A stretch of DNA of 64,000 nt from Prevotella nigrescens (GCF_031191185.1 NZ_CP133465.1:988001-1052000); one strand, 5' to 3'. Positions 35,915 through 45,121 are shown, counted from the first letter of the stretch. A program made the numbers and translations. Notes: a model not told the origin generated them from the sequence alone.

Positions 35915-36228
35915 AAATCATGCCTGAAACGGCGACAAGTCCATGCAGTTCGCTCTGTTTGTCTGGCACAATGCGTCAATGCGCAGGGAGCAATGCGTTT
36001 GCATGCCATTATAAAACCGTTGGGAAGGCATGCCTTATGGGCAACTTATAGCACGTGTCTGCATGCCTTTCTGCCATTGTTCTTGCCGATTGGTTCTTAG
36101 CCAATATTTGCAAAAAAATGGGCTATTATATCGCAGTATAATATTTTTTATCTAAATTTGCACACCGTAATGCACGTGCGCATTACATATTTTGGACAAG
36201 AACAAGAAGAAAGAATAAAGTATAAAAG

Positions 36229-38004
36229 ATGGCAAAGAAAATTCAATTTAGTCTCATTTATAGAGATATGTGGCAGAGCTCTGGAAAGTTCCAGCCACGC
36301 AAAGACCAATTGGTACGCATTGCTCCAGTATTTGTAGAAATGGGCTGTTTTGCCCGCGTAGAGACAAATGGCGGTGCATTCGAACAAGTAAATTTGCTCG
36401 CAGGAGAGAATCCAAACGAATCTGTCCGTGCCTATACAAAGATATTGCACGATGCCGGCATACAGACACACATGCTCGACCGCGGTTTGAACGCACTGCG
36501 TATGTATCCCGTGCCCGACGATGTCCGCGCTTTGATGTATAAGGTGAAGCACGCACAAGGCGTAGACATTCCTCGTATTTTCGACGGTTTGAACGATATT
36601 CGCAACATTGCACCTTCCATTAAATGGGCTAAGGAGGCAGGCATGATACCGCAGGCAGCACTCTGCATAACCACTTCGCCCGTACATACCTTGGAATACT
36701 ACTGCGAACTCGCCGACAAGGAGATTGAGGCAGGTGCCGAAGAACTTTGTTTGAAGGACATGGCAGGTATCGGACAGCCCGCTTTCCTTGGAAAGCTTAC
36801 CAAAATGATTAAAGACAAGCACCCAGAAATCATCATCGAATATCATGGTCATTCAGGTCCGGGCTTGTCAATGGCGTCTATGCTCGAGGTAGCAAAGAAC
36901 GGAGCAGATATACTCGACGTAGCCATCGAGCCACTGTCATGGGGTATGGTGCACCCAGACCTTATCTCAGTGCAAAGTATGTTGAAGAACGCAGGCTTCG
37001 ATGTGCCCGAAATAAATATGGACGCATACATGAAGGCGCGTGCCATGACACAGGAATTTATCGACGAATGGTTGGGCTACTTCATCAATCCGAAGAACAA
37101 AATCAGCAGTTCTCTGCTTCTCGGTTGCGGTCTTCCCGGCGGTATGATGGGTTCTATGATGGCAGACCTCGGCGGTATTCACGCCACTATCAACAACCTT
37201 CGCAAGAAGAAAGGCGAAGTAGAGCTTTCTCTGGACGACATGCTGGTGAAGCTGTTCGACGAAGTTGCTTACGTCTGGCCACGTGTAGGCTATCCTCCAT
37301 TGGTAACACCGTTCTCTCAATACACCAAGAACATTGCCTTGATGAACCTTCTTACCATTGAGCAAGGTAAGGGTCGTTTCGTTATGATGGACGATTCTAT
37401 GTGGGGTATGATACTCGGAAAGAGTGGTAAGGTGCCCGGCAAGATAGCCGACGAGATTGTTGAACTTGCCAAGCAGAAAGGTCTTGAGTTTACAGATGCC
37501 GACCCACACACTTTGTTGCCTAACGCATTGGACGACTTCCGCAAGGAAATGGACGAGAACGGTTGGGACTACGGACAGGACGACGAAGAACTCTTCGAGC
37601 TTGCCATGCACCCAGAGCAGTATCGCAACTATAAGAGCGGTCAGGCTAAAAAGAACTTCCTGGCAGACTTGCAGAAGGCTAAAGACGCCAAGTTGGGGGC
37701 GAAAGTAAGCATGGAAGAGGCAACAGCGTTCAAGCACGCAAAGGCTGACGCCATCGTTTCTCCCGTTAAGGGACAAGTGTTCTGGGAGTTCCAAGGTGAT
37801 GGCGAAGCTGCTCCTGCAGTAGAACCGTTCATTGGCAAGGAATACAAAGAAGGCGAGAAGTTCTGCTATATTCTTGCTCCGTGGGGCGAGGTTGTAGAAA
37901 TTCCTGCTGCATTGGGTGGTAAATTGGTAGAGATAAACGCAAAGCAAGGCTCTAAAGTCAGCAAGGGCGACGTGCTTGCATACATTCAAAGAGACGAAAA
38001 GTAA
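36229..38004 (+). CDS. Pyruvate carboxylase subunit B / oxaloacetate decarboxylase alpha-like protein lacking the biotinyl lysine
   Basis: A 591-residue protein with an HMG-CoA-lyase-like carboxyltransferase barrel (start FSLIYRDMWQSSG; LCLKDMAG; metal-binding EYHGHSGPG; WPRVGYPPLVTPFSQ). The conserved C-terminal domain and a biotinyl-like domain at the end (APWGEVVEIPAALGGKLVEI) follow. Active homologues carry A/M-K-M where APWGEV stands (about residues 550-555), so the target lysine is missing while the fold is preserved. The barrel looks intact. It may work with a separate biotin carrier or have another role. Monocistronic: strong terminator at 38029-38092. Confidence 0.85.
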   Translation: MAKKIQFSLIYRDMWQSSGKFQPRKDQLVRIAPVFVEMGCFARVETNGGAFEQVNLLAGENPNESVRAYTKILHDAGIQTHMLDRGLNALRMYPVPDDVRALMYKVKHAQGVDIPRIFDGLNDIRNIAPSIKWAKEAGMIPQAALCITTSPVHTLEYYCELADKEIEAGAEELCLKDMAGIGQPAFLGKLTKMIKDKHPEIIIEYHGHSGPGLSMASMLEVAKNGADILDVAIEPLSWGMVHPDLISVQSMLKNAGFDVPEINMDAYMKARAMTQEFIDEWLGYFINPKNKISSSLLLGCGLPGGMMGSMMADLGGIHATINNLRKKKGEVELSLDDMLVKLFDEVAYVWPRVGYPPLVTPFSQYTKNIALMNLLTIEQGKGRFVMMDDSMWGMILGKSGKVPGKIADEIVELAKQKGLEFTDADPHTLLPNALDDFRKEMDENGWDYGQDDEELFELAMHPEQYRNYKSGQAKKNFLADLQKAKDAKLGAKVSMEEATAFKHAKADAIVSPVKGQVFWEFQGDGEAAPAVEPFIGKEYKEGEKFCYILAPWGEVVEIPAALGGKLVEINAKQGSKVSKGDVLAYIQRDEK

Positions 38005-38028
38005 GGACTTTAGTTAAATAAGATAACT

Positions 38029-38092
38029 ACGATTCATTCACGAATTATAAGACTTAAACGCTTTCATGTTCTGTGAATGAATCGTTTTTCTT
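38029..38092 (+). terminator. Rho-independent terminator
   Basis: Perfect 13-bp stem (38029-38041 with 38073-38085) with a 31-base loop, followed by TTTTCTTTTT. Confidence 0.85.
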
Positions 38093-38180
38093 TTTATACG
38101 AGCAGGGAAATAGCATTGTAGACAGGAACGGATACAGGTCTGTTGGAAGCCAAGTTTTCTGCCCTTGTTGTTTTAAGAGT

Positions 38181-38762
38181 ATGGATTTACGCAGTCGGTT
38201 AATAAAAAGAATACACGAAGAAGAGGTCAGACTCTTTGCCTCTATGGCTCAATCTTCCTTTGACGACCGTGAATTTGGCGAGTTCTTCCAACTCTTATAC
38301 GATGAAGAAACAAGAGTTGCAGAGAATGTAGCTTGGATAATGAGCCATTTTAACAAAGCAGGACGGGAACGGCTGAATAGCAGAAAACAACTCATTATGG
38401 CAGAAGCAATGCGTACTTCCAATGCTACGAAACTGCGTTTGTTGCTTGCAATTATTTTAAGACAGCCTTTTTCGGAAGAGGAAATAGCAACCCCTTTCCT
38501 CGATTTCTGTTTCGATAACATCACAAGTTCTGCTCAACCTATAGCCATAAAGTCGCTTAGCATCTATCTTTCTTTCCAGCAATGCAAGTTCTTCCCCGAG
38601 CTTTTGCAAGAGTTGGAAGCGACATTGCATTCCTGCGATGGTATGCCTTTGTCGCCAGGACTGAAGAGTGCACGGACAAAAGTATTGCAGGCAATAGCAA
38701 AAACAAGAAAAGACATAGACCGCAATGAATTACCAAGATATCATAGACAAGTATTATCCTGA
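38181..38762 (+). CDS. Helical-repeat (HEAT/ARM-like) hypothetical protein
   Basis: I start at the ATG at 38181 (MDLRSRLIKRIHEEEV) because the longer frame would begin with a GTG inside the terminator at 38073. The 193-residue protein is almost wholly alpha-helical, with paired helices (FFQLLYDEETRVAENVAWIMSHF; KLRLLLAIILRQPFSEEEIATPFLDFCFD; PIAIKSLSIYLSFQQCKFFPELLQELEATL), like small HEAT-repeat adaptor proteins. No family name recalled. It overlaps the HD gene by 38 bp, so the two are translated together. Confidence 0.75.
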   Translation: MDLRSRLIKRIHEEEVRLFASMAQSSFDDREFGEFFQLLYDEETRVAENVAWIMSHFNKAGRERLNSRKQLIMAEAMRTSNATKLRLLLAIILRQPFSEEEIATPFLDFCFDNITSSAQPIAIKSLSIYLSFQQCKFFPELLQELEATLHSCDGMPLSPGLKSARTKVLQAIAKTRKDIDRNELPRYHRQVLS

Positions 38763-39264
38763 AGAAAACGAACTCAAGCACATCTTGCTTGTACACAGCA
38801 GAAGTGTGGCAGACAAGGCTCTCTCTATTGTAGACCGACACTCCGACCTGCATCTCGACCGACAATTCGTGGAAGAGGCTGCAATGCTGCACGACATAGG
38901 CATATTCAAGTGCAATGCTCCGAGCATTCAGTGCTTTGGCGAAGAACCTTATGTGTGCCATGGACGCATAGGTGCTGAACTGTTAAGGCGCGAGGGCTAC
39001 CTACGCCACGCACGTGTCTGCGAACGCCATACAGGTGCAGGACTTACCAAAAAAGAGATAGTAGAGCAGGGGATACCCTTGCCTCCGCAAGACTTTCTGC
39101 CCGAAACGGAAGAAGAAAAGCTGATTTGCTATGCCGACAAGTTCTTTTCCAAAACCCATTTAGATGTAGAAAAGACATTCGAACAAGCTGTAAAGAGTTT
39201 GGAGAAGTTTGGCAGCGATGGGGTAGAACGGTTTACAGCTTGGCATCATTGCTTTGAGTCCTAA
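38725..39264 (+). CDS. HD-domain phosphohydrolase-like protein
   Basis: A 179-residue HD-domain protein. The first His is in HILLVHSRSVADKAL, the HD dyad in AAMLHDIGIF, and further ligands in HGRIGAELLRREGY, CERHTGAG and ICYADKFFSKTH. Such stand-alone HD proteins hydrolyse nucleotide or other phosphate esters; the substrate is unknown. It overlaps the preceding helical protein gene. Confidence 0.85.
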   Translation: MNYQDIIDKYYPEENELKHILLVHSRSVADKALSIVDRHSDLHLDRQFVEEAAMLHDIGIFKCNAPSIQCFGEEPYVCHGRIGAELLRREGYLRHARVCERHTGAGLTKKEIVEQGIPLPPQDFLPETEEEKLICYADKFFSKTHLDVEKTFEQAVKSLEKFGSDGVERFTAWHHCFES

Positions 39265-39366
39265 GCGTTCCTAATGGTCGATTGAGGTTGAACCCATGAA
39301 AAGTTAAAATAAAGAAATAGCCCCTATTTATTCTATTATTTGCTTAATTTTGCAAGCTATTAGGCA

Positions 39367-42201
39367 ATGAAGGCAAAGTTTCTCATATTCGTTTTTATGT
39401 TTGTCATCGCGTTTGCAATGGCAACTTCTTTTGTATCTGCTCTTTTTCCGCCTTTCGTCGGTGTTGCCGGTGATGCCAATGTTGCCACTGTGCAGCAGAC
39501 AAAACCAGCGAAAAGGGGTGGCGATACTGTGAGGACGACGGTAGACACCACGCAGATGGACTCGTTGCAGCTTGCCATCTTTAAGCACAATAAGGCGGTT
39601 GATGACTCTATTCGTGTGGATAGCATCATGAAATCGAAGTCGAACGGTTTTGAAGCACCCGTAACTTATTCGGCTGAAGACTCTCTCGTCTACGATGCAA
39701 AGACACGTGTTGCGCATCTGTACGGTTCGGCAAAGATGGACTATCAGAACATGAAACTCAGCAGCGACAACGTTTCTATGAACTTGGACAGCAACCTTGT
39801 GCGTGCCAACGGAACAACCGACTCAACTGCCGAGGGTGGCATAAAAGGTAAACCGGAGTTTTCGCTCAGCGGACAAGAATATACCAGCGACTCAATGGCT
39901 TTCAATATCAAGTCGAAAAAGGGAATGATTAAGGGCGTCTACACGGCACAAGACGATGGCTTTCTTACGGGCGAAAGAGCCAAACGCGACTCGTCGGGCA
40001 TTGTCTATATCCAGCATGGACGATACACAACCTGCGACAAGCCGCACCCCGACTTCTACATTGCGCTTTCGCGTGCAAAGGTCCGTCCCGGGAAAGACGT
40101 TGTCTTCGGTCCTGCCTATCTTGTCGTTGCCGATGTTCCGCTACCTTTAGCCATACCCTACGGCTTCTTCCCATTCTCCAAGAAATATTCCAGCGGCTTC
40201 ATCATGCCGAGCTATGGCGAGGAGAACGACCGCGGCTTCTATCTTCGCGATGGAGGTTATTACTTCGCCATCAGCGACAAATGGGACTTGAAACTCTTAG
40301 GCGAAATCTACACACGCGGCTCGTGGGGTGTGAGTGCAGCCAGCAATTACCGCAAGCGATACAAGTATTCTGGCTCTTTCCTTTTTAGCTATCAGAACAC
40401 CAAGACGGGCGACAAAGGTTTGCCAGACTATGTTTCTGAAAGAAGTTTCAAGCTGCAATGGAACCATCAGCAAGACCCAAAGGCAAACCCTAACAGCACT
40501 TTGGCTGCCAGCGTGAACTTTGCTTCGTCCAGTTACGAACGCAACAACCTGAACAGCATGTACAATCCGCAGACCCTAAGCCAGTCTACGCGTACGTCAT
40601 CGGTTAGCTGGTCGAAGCAGTTTCCGAACATTGGTCTTTCTCTTAGCACGACAATCAACCTGTCGCAGAGCATGCGCGACTCTACCATCAACCTTACTTT
40701 GCCCGACCTGAACATTAGTTTGAGCCGCCTCTATCCGTTCAAGCGCAGGAAGGCTGTGGGCAAAGAGCGTTGGTACGAGAAGATAGCAATGAGCTATACG
40801 GGGCAGTTGTCCAACTCCATTGCAGGGAAAGAGAACCGCATCTTAAAGGCTAACTTCGCCAAAGAGTGGCGGCACGGCTTCCAGCACAACATTCCTGTGC
40901 AAGCCAACTTCACGTTGTTCAACTACATCAACCTTAATCCATCGTTCAGTTTCACCGACCGAATGTACACCAACAAGGTTATGCGCAGCTGGGACAACGT
41001 GCACTCGAAAGAGAAACGCGACACCATAACAGGCTTCTATAACGTCTACAACTGGTCGCTGAACCTTGCTGCCAGCACGAAACTATATGGCTTCTGGATT
41101 CCGAACAAGAAACTCTTCGGCAATAAAATACAGGCAATACGCCACGTTGTTACCCCACAGATAACCTTGTCGTACTCGCCCAACTTCGGGGCACGACGCT
41201 ACGGATACTACGACAGCTACCAGTATACCGACGCAAGCGGCAATGTGAAACTTGTTGAATACTCTCCGTTCCAGGAGGCTATGTTCAGTGTTCCCGGCAA
41301 AACCAAGACGGAGATGATAACGTGGGACGTCAGCAACAACATCGAAATGAAGATACGCAGCGACAAGGACTCTACAGGGTATAGGAAGCTCAGCATCATC
41401 GACGAGCTTGGAGCCTCCATGTCGTACAACGCTGCTACCGACTGGCACAGGTGGAGCGACCTCAGCGTGCGCCTCCGACTGAAGTGGTGGAAGAACTATA
41501 CCTTCTCCATGAATGCCCAGTTTGCCACATATGCTTACGAGTTAGATGCGAACGGAAAGCCTTTTGTGGGCAATCATACCGAGTGGGGGTACGGTCGTTT
41601 GCCACGCTTCCAGGGCATGTCGCAGAACTTCTCGTTCACGCTTACGCCAGACAAGATAAAGAAATGGTTTGGTGGCGGCAAGAATACGTCTGACAGGAAA
41701 GAACAAGACGACGACGGACCCGATCCTAAGATAGAGTCGAATATGGACGACACGATGGAAAAGGGCAAGCATGCAGCCAAAAAGAGCAGTGGAAGCATTG
41801 CCGAAACCGATGCCGACGGTTACATGCGCTTCAATATGCCGTGGTCGCTGACCTTCGGTTATGGCATTACGATGCGCGAGAACCAGCAAGGAACATTCAA
41901 CAAGAAGCGTATGCGCTATCCCTACAAGTTCTCGCAGACGCTGAACGTAAGCGGCAATATCCGCATCAGCGACGGTTGGAACATCAACTTCTCGAGCGGT
42001 TACGATTTCGACAACCATGCCATGAGCATGACGACGGCAAGCCTTTCGCGCGACCTGCACTGCTTCAACATGAGTGCTTCCATCGTGCTTGCACCTTACA
42101 CATCGTACAACTTCACCTTCCGTTGCAACGCAGCAACGCTTACCGATGCTCTTAAATACGACAAGCGGAGCGGCATTACTCCAGCCGTCCAGTGGTATTA
42201 G
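39367..42201 (+). CDS. Putative LPS-assembly outer-membrane protein, LptD/OstA-like
   Basis: A 944-residue protein with an N-terminal membrane/signal segment (FLIFVFMFVIAFAMATSFVSA) and an OstA-like periplasmic domain (SLVYDAKTRVAHLYGSAKMDYQNMKLSSDNV). A long beta-barrel region follows with VADVPLPLAIPYGFFPF, SSGFIMPSYGEENDRGFYLRDGGYY, many alternating strands and a C-terminal aromatic residue (VQWY). This is the Bacteroidetes LptD-like family expected to insert lipid A-linked glycolipid in the outer membrane. An Asp/Lys-rich insertion lies near residues 780-815. The -7 element TAATTTTGC is at 39345-39353. Confidence 0.85.
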   Translation: MKAKFLIFVFMFVIAFAMATSFVSALFPPFVGVAGDANVATVQQTKPAKRGGDTVRTTVDTTQMDSLQLAIFKHNKAVDDSIRVDSIMKSKSNGFEAPVTYSAEDSLVYDAKTRVAHLYGSAKMDYQNMKLSSDNVSMNLDSNLVRANGTTDSTAEGGIKGKPEFSLSGQEYTSDSMAFNIKSKKGMIKGVYTAQDDGFLTGERAKRDSSGIVYIQHGRYTTCDKPHPDFYIALSRAKVRPGKDVVFGPAYLVVADVPLPLAIPYGFFPFSKKYSSGFIMPSYGEENDRGFYLRDGGYYFAISDKWDLKLLGEIYTRGSWGVSAASNYRKRYKYSGSFLFSYQNTKTGDKGLPDYVSERSFKLQWNHQQDPKANPNSTLAASVNFASSSYERNNLNSMYNPQTLSQSTRTSSVSWSKQFPNIGLSLSTTINLSQSMRDSTINLTLPDLNISLSRLYPFKRRKAVGKERWYEKIAMSYTGQLSNSIAGKENRILKANFAKEWRHGFQHNIPVQANFTLFNYINLNPSFSFTDRMYTNKVMRSWDNVHSKEKRDTITGFYNVYNWSLNLAASTKLYGFWIPNKKLFGNKIQAIRHVVTPQITLSYSPNFGARRYGYYDSYQYTDASGNVKLVEYSPFQEAMFSVPGKTKTEMITWDVSNNIEMKIRSDKDSTGYRKLSIIDELGASMSYNAATDWHRWSDLSVRLRLKWWKNYTFSMNAQFATYAYELDANGKPFVGNHTEWGYGRLPRFQGMSQNFSFTLTPDKIKKWFGGGKNTSDRKEQDDDGPDPKIESNMDDTMEKGKHAAKKSSGSIAETDADGYMRFNMPWSLTFGYGITMRENQQGTFNKKRMRYPYKFSQTLNVSGNIRISDGWNINFSSGYDFDNHAMSMTTASLSRDLHCFNMSASIVLAPYTSYNFTFRCNAATLTDALKYDKRSGITPAVQWY

Positions 42202-42236
42202 GCATTCTCCTGCGACACACTCCTGACCTTTTTTAA

Positions 42237-42272
42237 CGTGAGTTCGGCGAATTGTCTATGTGCGAACTCACG
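42237..42272 (+). terminator. Hairpin after the LptD-like gene
   Basis: Perfect 10-bp stem CGTGAGTTCG (42237-42246) with CGAACTCACG (42263-42272). No T-tract, so termination is likely but not certain. A second small stem (GAACAGA 42313-42319 / TCTGTTC 42328-42334) follows. Confidence 0.55.
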
Positions 42273-42333
42273 GCTCTTCAAGCATCAGAACATGGTTTTT
42301 CGCTGTATCAGAGAACAGATATTTTTGTCTGTT

Positions 42334-42548
42334 CCGAAGCGGCATTTGCCGTAACCCCGAAGCGGCATTTGCCGTAACCCCGAAGCGACGATTGCCGTAA
42401 CCCCGAAGCGACGATTGTCGTAACCCGAAGCGACGTTTGCCGTAACCCCGAAGCGATGATTGCCGTAACTCCGAAGCGACATTTGTCGTAACTCCGAAGC
42501 GACGTTTGCCGTAACCCCGAAGCGATGATTGCCGTAACTCCGTTGCGG
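42334..42548. repeat. Nine to ten degenerate units at 22-23 bp period (CCGAAGCG...GCCGTAAC)
   Basis: Units begin at 42334, 42357, 42380, 42403, 42425, 42448, 42471, 42494 and 42517, with a decayed tenth at 42540. Consensus: CCGAAGCGRYRWTTGYCGTAAC. The middle of each unit is a small inverted repeat: CGGCA/TGCCG in units 1-2, CGAC/GTCG in unit 4, CGACA/TGTCG in unit 7. Most other units pair if G-U is allowed on the minus strand. The array lies between convergent genes. Confidence 0.9.
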
Positions 42549-42635
42549 TTTTAGGACTCATTCTGAAGATGGTTATCGCTGAACCTGCATCATCTTAAAT
42601 TCATCGAACTGACACTGCTTAGGTTGGATTTCTTT

Positions 42636-42682
42636 ATAAAAAGAAAGAACCTTGTTGAACATGTGCATTCAACAAGGTTCTT
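42636..42682 (-). terminator. Rho-independent terminator of the TlpA-like gene
   Basis: Perfect 15-bp stem (42645-42659 with 42668-42682). On the minus strand it is followed by TTTCTTTTTATAAAG. Confidence 0.9.
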
Positions 42683-42702
42683 CCTGTATGGGTTGGAACT
42701 GT

Positions 42703-43545
42703 TTATTTGTAAATCTCTGCCAACCTCTTCTGCAAGTCTTCGCCACGTAAGTCGCTTGCAACAATCTTGCCTTGTGGGTCTAACAAGATGTTTGAAGGGA
42801 TAGAGCGAATGCCATAAACCTTTCCGGCTGCACACTGCCAGCCCTTCAGGTCGGACATTTGTGGCCACTCCATGCCAAGGTTCTTCACTGCAGCAGTCCA
42901 TGCATCTTTCTTCTGGTCGAAGCTGACACCTACAATCTCCAGACCCTTTGAATGGTATTTCTTGTAAGCCTCTACTACGTTTGGCATCTCTGCACGGCAT
43001 GGACCGCACCAGCTTGCCCAGAAGTCTACAAACACATAGTTGCCTTTGCCGGCATATTGGCTCAGCTTAATCTCCTTGTCGTTCATGTCCTTCATGACCA
43101 AATCGGTGTACATCAGACCCGGACGGCGAAGCTCCAACATTGCAAGATACTCTTTGGCTGGCTTTAAAGACTCCTCTTTATAGTAGCCGCTTGTTGGTGC
43201 CAGCGCGTCTTTCAGTTGTTCGTAAGTGAATCCCGAGAATGCGTCGGCAATATACTTGGCAGGATATTTCGTGTCTCTGAAGTTCTTTACAATCTCAAGC
43301 GTAAGGGCGGTATGTACCTCGGAGAGCGAGTCGCCTTTAGCCATGATGCGTTCAATGTTCTGCTTGTCGGCATCGGTCATGGTCTTCGGGTCCTTTTGCC
43401 GCAACGCTGCATACTCGTTGTTTAAGGCGGTAAACTCTGCATAAAGCTTGTTCATTTTCTCTTCGTAAGGCTTGAAGTCTTGCGACTGGGCAAAGCCTGT
43501 AAGTACTTGTGCAGCTAAAAGTGCAGCTAAAAAAATTTTCTTCAT
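42703..43545 (-). CDS. Secreted TlpA/ResA-type thiol:disulfide oxidoreductase
   Basis: A 280-residue protein with a signal peptide (MKKIFLAALLAAQVLTGFAQ), an N-terminal helical domain (residues 25-135, Lys/Glu-rich) and a thioredoxin-like domain from about residue 140. The active site is WASWCGPCR (Cys180, Cys183) and the cis-proline region is YGIRSIPSNILLDPQG. It should act on periplasmic thiols. Similar helical-plus-TlpA proteins are abundant in Bacteroidetes. Its -7 element TATTTTTGC is at 43615-43623 and a strong terminator follows. Confidence 0.9.
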   Translation of the reverse strand: MKKIFLAALLAAQVLTGFAQSQDFKPYEEKMNKLYAEFTALNNEYAALRQKDPKTMTDADKQNIERIMAKGDSLSEVHTALTLEIVKNFRDTKYPAKYIADAFSGFTYEQLKDALAPTSGYYKEESLKPAKEYLAMLELRRPGLMYTDLVMKDMNDKEIKLSQYAGKGNYVFVDFWASWCGPCRAEMPNVVEAYKKYHSKGLEIVGVSFDQKKDAWTAAVKNLGMEWPQMSDLKGWQCAAGKVYGIRSIPSNILLDPQGKIVASDLRGEDLQKRLAEIYK

Positions 43546-43614
43546 ATAGTCTTTATCGTTTAATGGTTTGTAAATAACACTCTAAATAGACTGGTGTGTC
43601 TGTGCAATTCTGTT

Positions 43615-43623
43615 GCAAAAATA
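43615..43623 (-). promoter_or_regulatory. -7 element of the TlpA-like gene
   Basis: TATTTTTGC on the minus strand, 70 bp above the ATG at 43545. Confidence 0.45.
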
Positions 43624-43666
43624 AAGAAATGTATTGATAAAACAGCTATCCTTTAAGATTTTTTTG

Positions 43667-43675
43667 TACCTTTGC
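43667..43675 (+). promoter_or_regulatory. -7 element of the queuosine operon
   Basis: TACCTTTGC, placed so that transcription begins about 10-15 nt before the riboswitch at 43692. Confidence 0.55.
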
Positions 43676-43691
43676 CGCACTTTTTATGGAC

Positions 43692-43729
43692 AGGGGTACT
43701 TGCTAAACCCTCTTTAACAAAACAAGGTA
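43692..43729 (+). promoter_or_regulatory. PreQ1-I riboswitch controlling queuosine transporter translation
   Basis: P1 is AGGGG (43692-43696) with CCTCT (43709-43713), containing one G-T pair. The loop ACTTGCTAAAC matches the preQ1-I loop. An A-rich tail TTTAACAAAACAAGG follows. The pseudoknot P2 is CTTG (43699-43702) with CAAG (43723-43726). The last bases AAGG are also the ribosome-binding site, 3 bp before the ATG at 43730, so ligand binding should hide it. The next genes are a queuosine-precursor transporter and queF, exactly the regulon known for this class. Confidence 0.9.
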
Positions 43730-44422
43730 ATGATAAAGACAAGACAACAAGTGAGTGTGCTGTTTATGCTTTTCAGCATTCTCTTCTGTGTTTGCTTGAT
43801 AGCAGCAAACATTCTCGAAACAAAGCAAATCTCTGTGTTGGGTATCTCATTGACGGGCGGGCTCATCGTCTTTCCAATCTCCTACATCATCAACGACTGT
43901 GTCTGCGAGGTGTGGGGATTTCGGAAGGCACGACTGCTGATATGGACGGGGTTCGCCATGAACTTCTTCTTCGTGTCCATGGGAGCGTTGTGCGACTGGA
44001 TTCCGGGTGCCCCCTATTGGACGAATGATGCAGGTTTCCACGCCATCTTTGGTCTTGCACCACGCGTTGCCGCAGCTTCCTTCGTGGCTTTTATAGTAGG
44101 TTCGTTTGCCAATGCCTACGTGATGAGCAAGATGAAGATTCGCGACGGCGGCAGACATTTCTCGTGGCGAGCCATCTTGAGCACCATTGCAGGCGAGGGC
44201 TTGGATTCTCTTATCTTCTTTCCGCTGGCTTTAGGTGGGGTTGTTCCAGCCGAGGAATTGCCAAAGTTGATGCTCTGGCAGGTATTGCTGAAAACCCTTT
44301 ACGAGGTCATCGCGCTGCCTTTGACCATACGTGTTGTGAAGAAGCTGAAGCAACACGAAGGCGAAGATACTTACGACAATGGCGTGAACTACAGCATTTG
44401 GAAGATATTCAGCTTAGGTTAA
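43730..44422 (+). CDS. queuosine precursor transporter (YhhQ/VUT family)
   Basis: A 230-residue inner-membrane protein with about six TM helices: [24 protein letters not shown], then [26 protein letters not shown] (signature of the family), and the conserved [17 protein letters not shown]. It imports preQ0/preQ1-type bases or queuine. It is preceded directly by a preQ1-I riboswitch and followed by queF, strongly supporting the substrate. Confidence 0.95.
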   Translation: MIKTRQQVSVLFMLFSILFCVCLIAANILETKQISVLGISLTGGLIVFPISYIINDCVCEVWGFRKARLLIWTGFAMNFFFVSMGALCDWIPGAPYWTNDAGFHAIFGLAPRVAAASFVAFIVGSFANAYVMSKMKIRDGGRHFSWRAILSTIAGEGLDSLIFFPLALGGVVPAEELPKLMLWQVLLKTLYEVIALPLTIRVVKKLKQHEGEDTYDNGVNYSIWKIFSLG

Positions 44423-44468
44423 GGCACCTTGCACAGACAGCAACCCTATAAAACGAAACGTTAAGAAG

Positions 44469-44924
44469 ATGGAAAGAAACAACGACGGACTTACCCAGTT
44501 GGGTAAAAAGACGACTTATCGTATGGACTATGCACCCGAAGTATTAGAAACGTTTGAGAATAAACATCAGGAAAACGACTACTGGGTGCGCTTTAATTGT
44601 CCTGAGTTTACGAGTCTCTGTCCTATAACAGGGCAGCCGGACTTTGCCGAAATACGCATTTCGTATGTGCCTGACGTGCGAATGGTGGAGAGCAAGAGCC
44701 TGAAGCTCTATCTGTTTAGCTTTCGTAACCACGGCGATTTTCACGAAGATTGCGTGAATACCATAATGAAAGACCTTATAAAACTAATGGAGCCGAAGTA
44801 CATTGAGGTAACGGGCATCTTTACGCCACGTGGCGGCATCAGCATTTATCCGTATGCAAACTATGGCAAACCTGGTACGAAGTACGAACAATTGGCAGAG
44901 CATCGTTTTGCCAATCATGAGTAA
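44469..44924 (+). CDS. queF: NADPH-dependent 7-cyano-7-deazaguanine reductase
   Basis: Reduces preQ0 to preQ1 in queuosine synthesis. The 151-residue unimodular form has the catalytic Cys in [13 protein letters not shown] (about residue 51), the QueF signature [25 protein letters not shown], and [14 protein letters not shown]. It is 46 bp after the transporter gene and belongs to the same riboswitch-led transcript. A terminator follows at 44958-44993. Confidence 0.97.
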   Translation: MERNNDGLTQLGKKTTYRMDYAPEVLETFENKHQENDYWVRFNCPEFTSLCPITGQPDFAEIRISYVPDVRMVESKSLKLYLFSFRNHGDFHEDCVNTIMKDLIKLMEPKYIEVTGIFTPRGGISIYPYANYGKPGTKYEQLAEHRFANHE

Positions 44925-44957
44925 AGTAGGGTAGAAACAATGCGAGTTAGTAACGAG

Positions 44958-44993
44958 AAATCCCCGAATGTGTGAGCATCCGGGGATTTTTCT
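44958..44993 (+). terminator. Rho-independent terminator of the queuosine operon
   Basis: Perfect 9-bp stem AAATCCCCG (44958-44966) with CGGGGATTT (44981-44989), then TTTCT. Confidence 0.9.
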
Positions 44994-45121
44994 ATTCCTA
45001 ACAATAGTCATTTATTATACTATGAACAAACTTCTTGTCATTTTTCTCCATTCATCTTATGTAAGACTACTTCTGTCGTGAAGCATCGAAGTGATTGCTG
45101 AAATCATATCATGGTATGGAA

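Larger units (their letters stand above)
35595..36180. other. Gene-free intergenic region with terminator and short repeats
   Basis: About 630 bp without a supported gene. It holds the transporter terminator (35718-35757), the 22-bp-period AGCT units (35871-35914), and three copies of GCATGCC (36001, 36028, 36061) with several AATGCG copies between 35968 and 36000. Just before the next gene, TAAATTTGC near 36152-36161 is a possible -7 element. Confidence 0.55.

Noticed and set aside
38073..38180. Longer start (GTG at 38073) for the HEAT-like gene
   Set aside because: That codon is inside the right arm of the preceding terminator, and the added residues do not look coding.
42268..42561. 97- and 65-residue open frames of repeated GYGKRRFG-type peptides
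   Set aside because: They simply translate the 23-bp DNA array on the minus strand; frame shifts between units (one 22-bp unit) argue against a protein.
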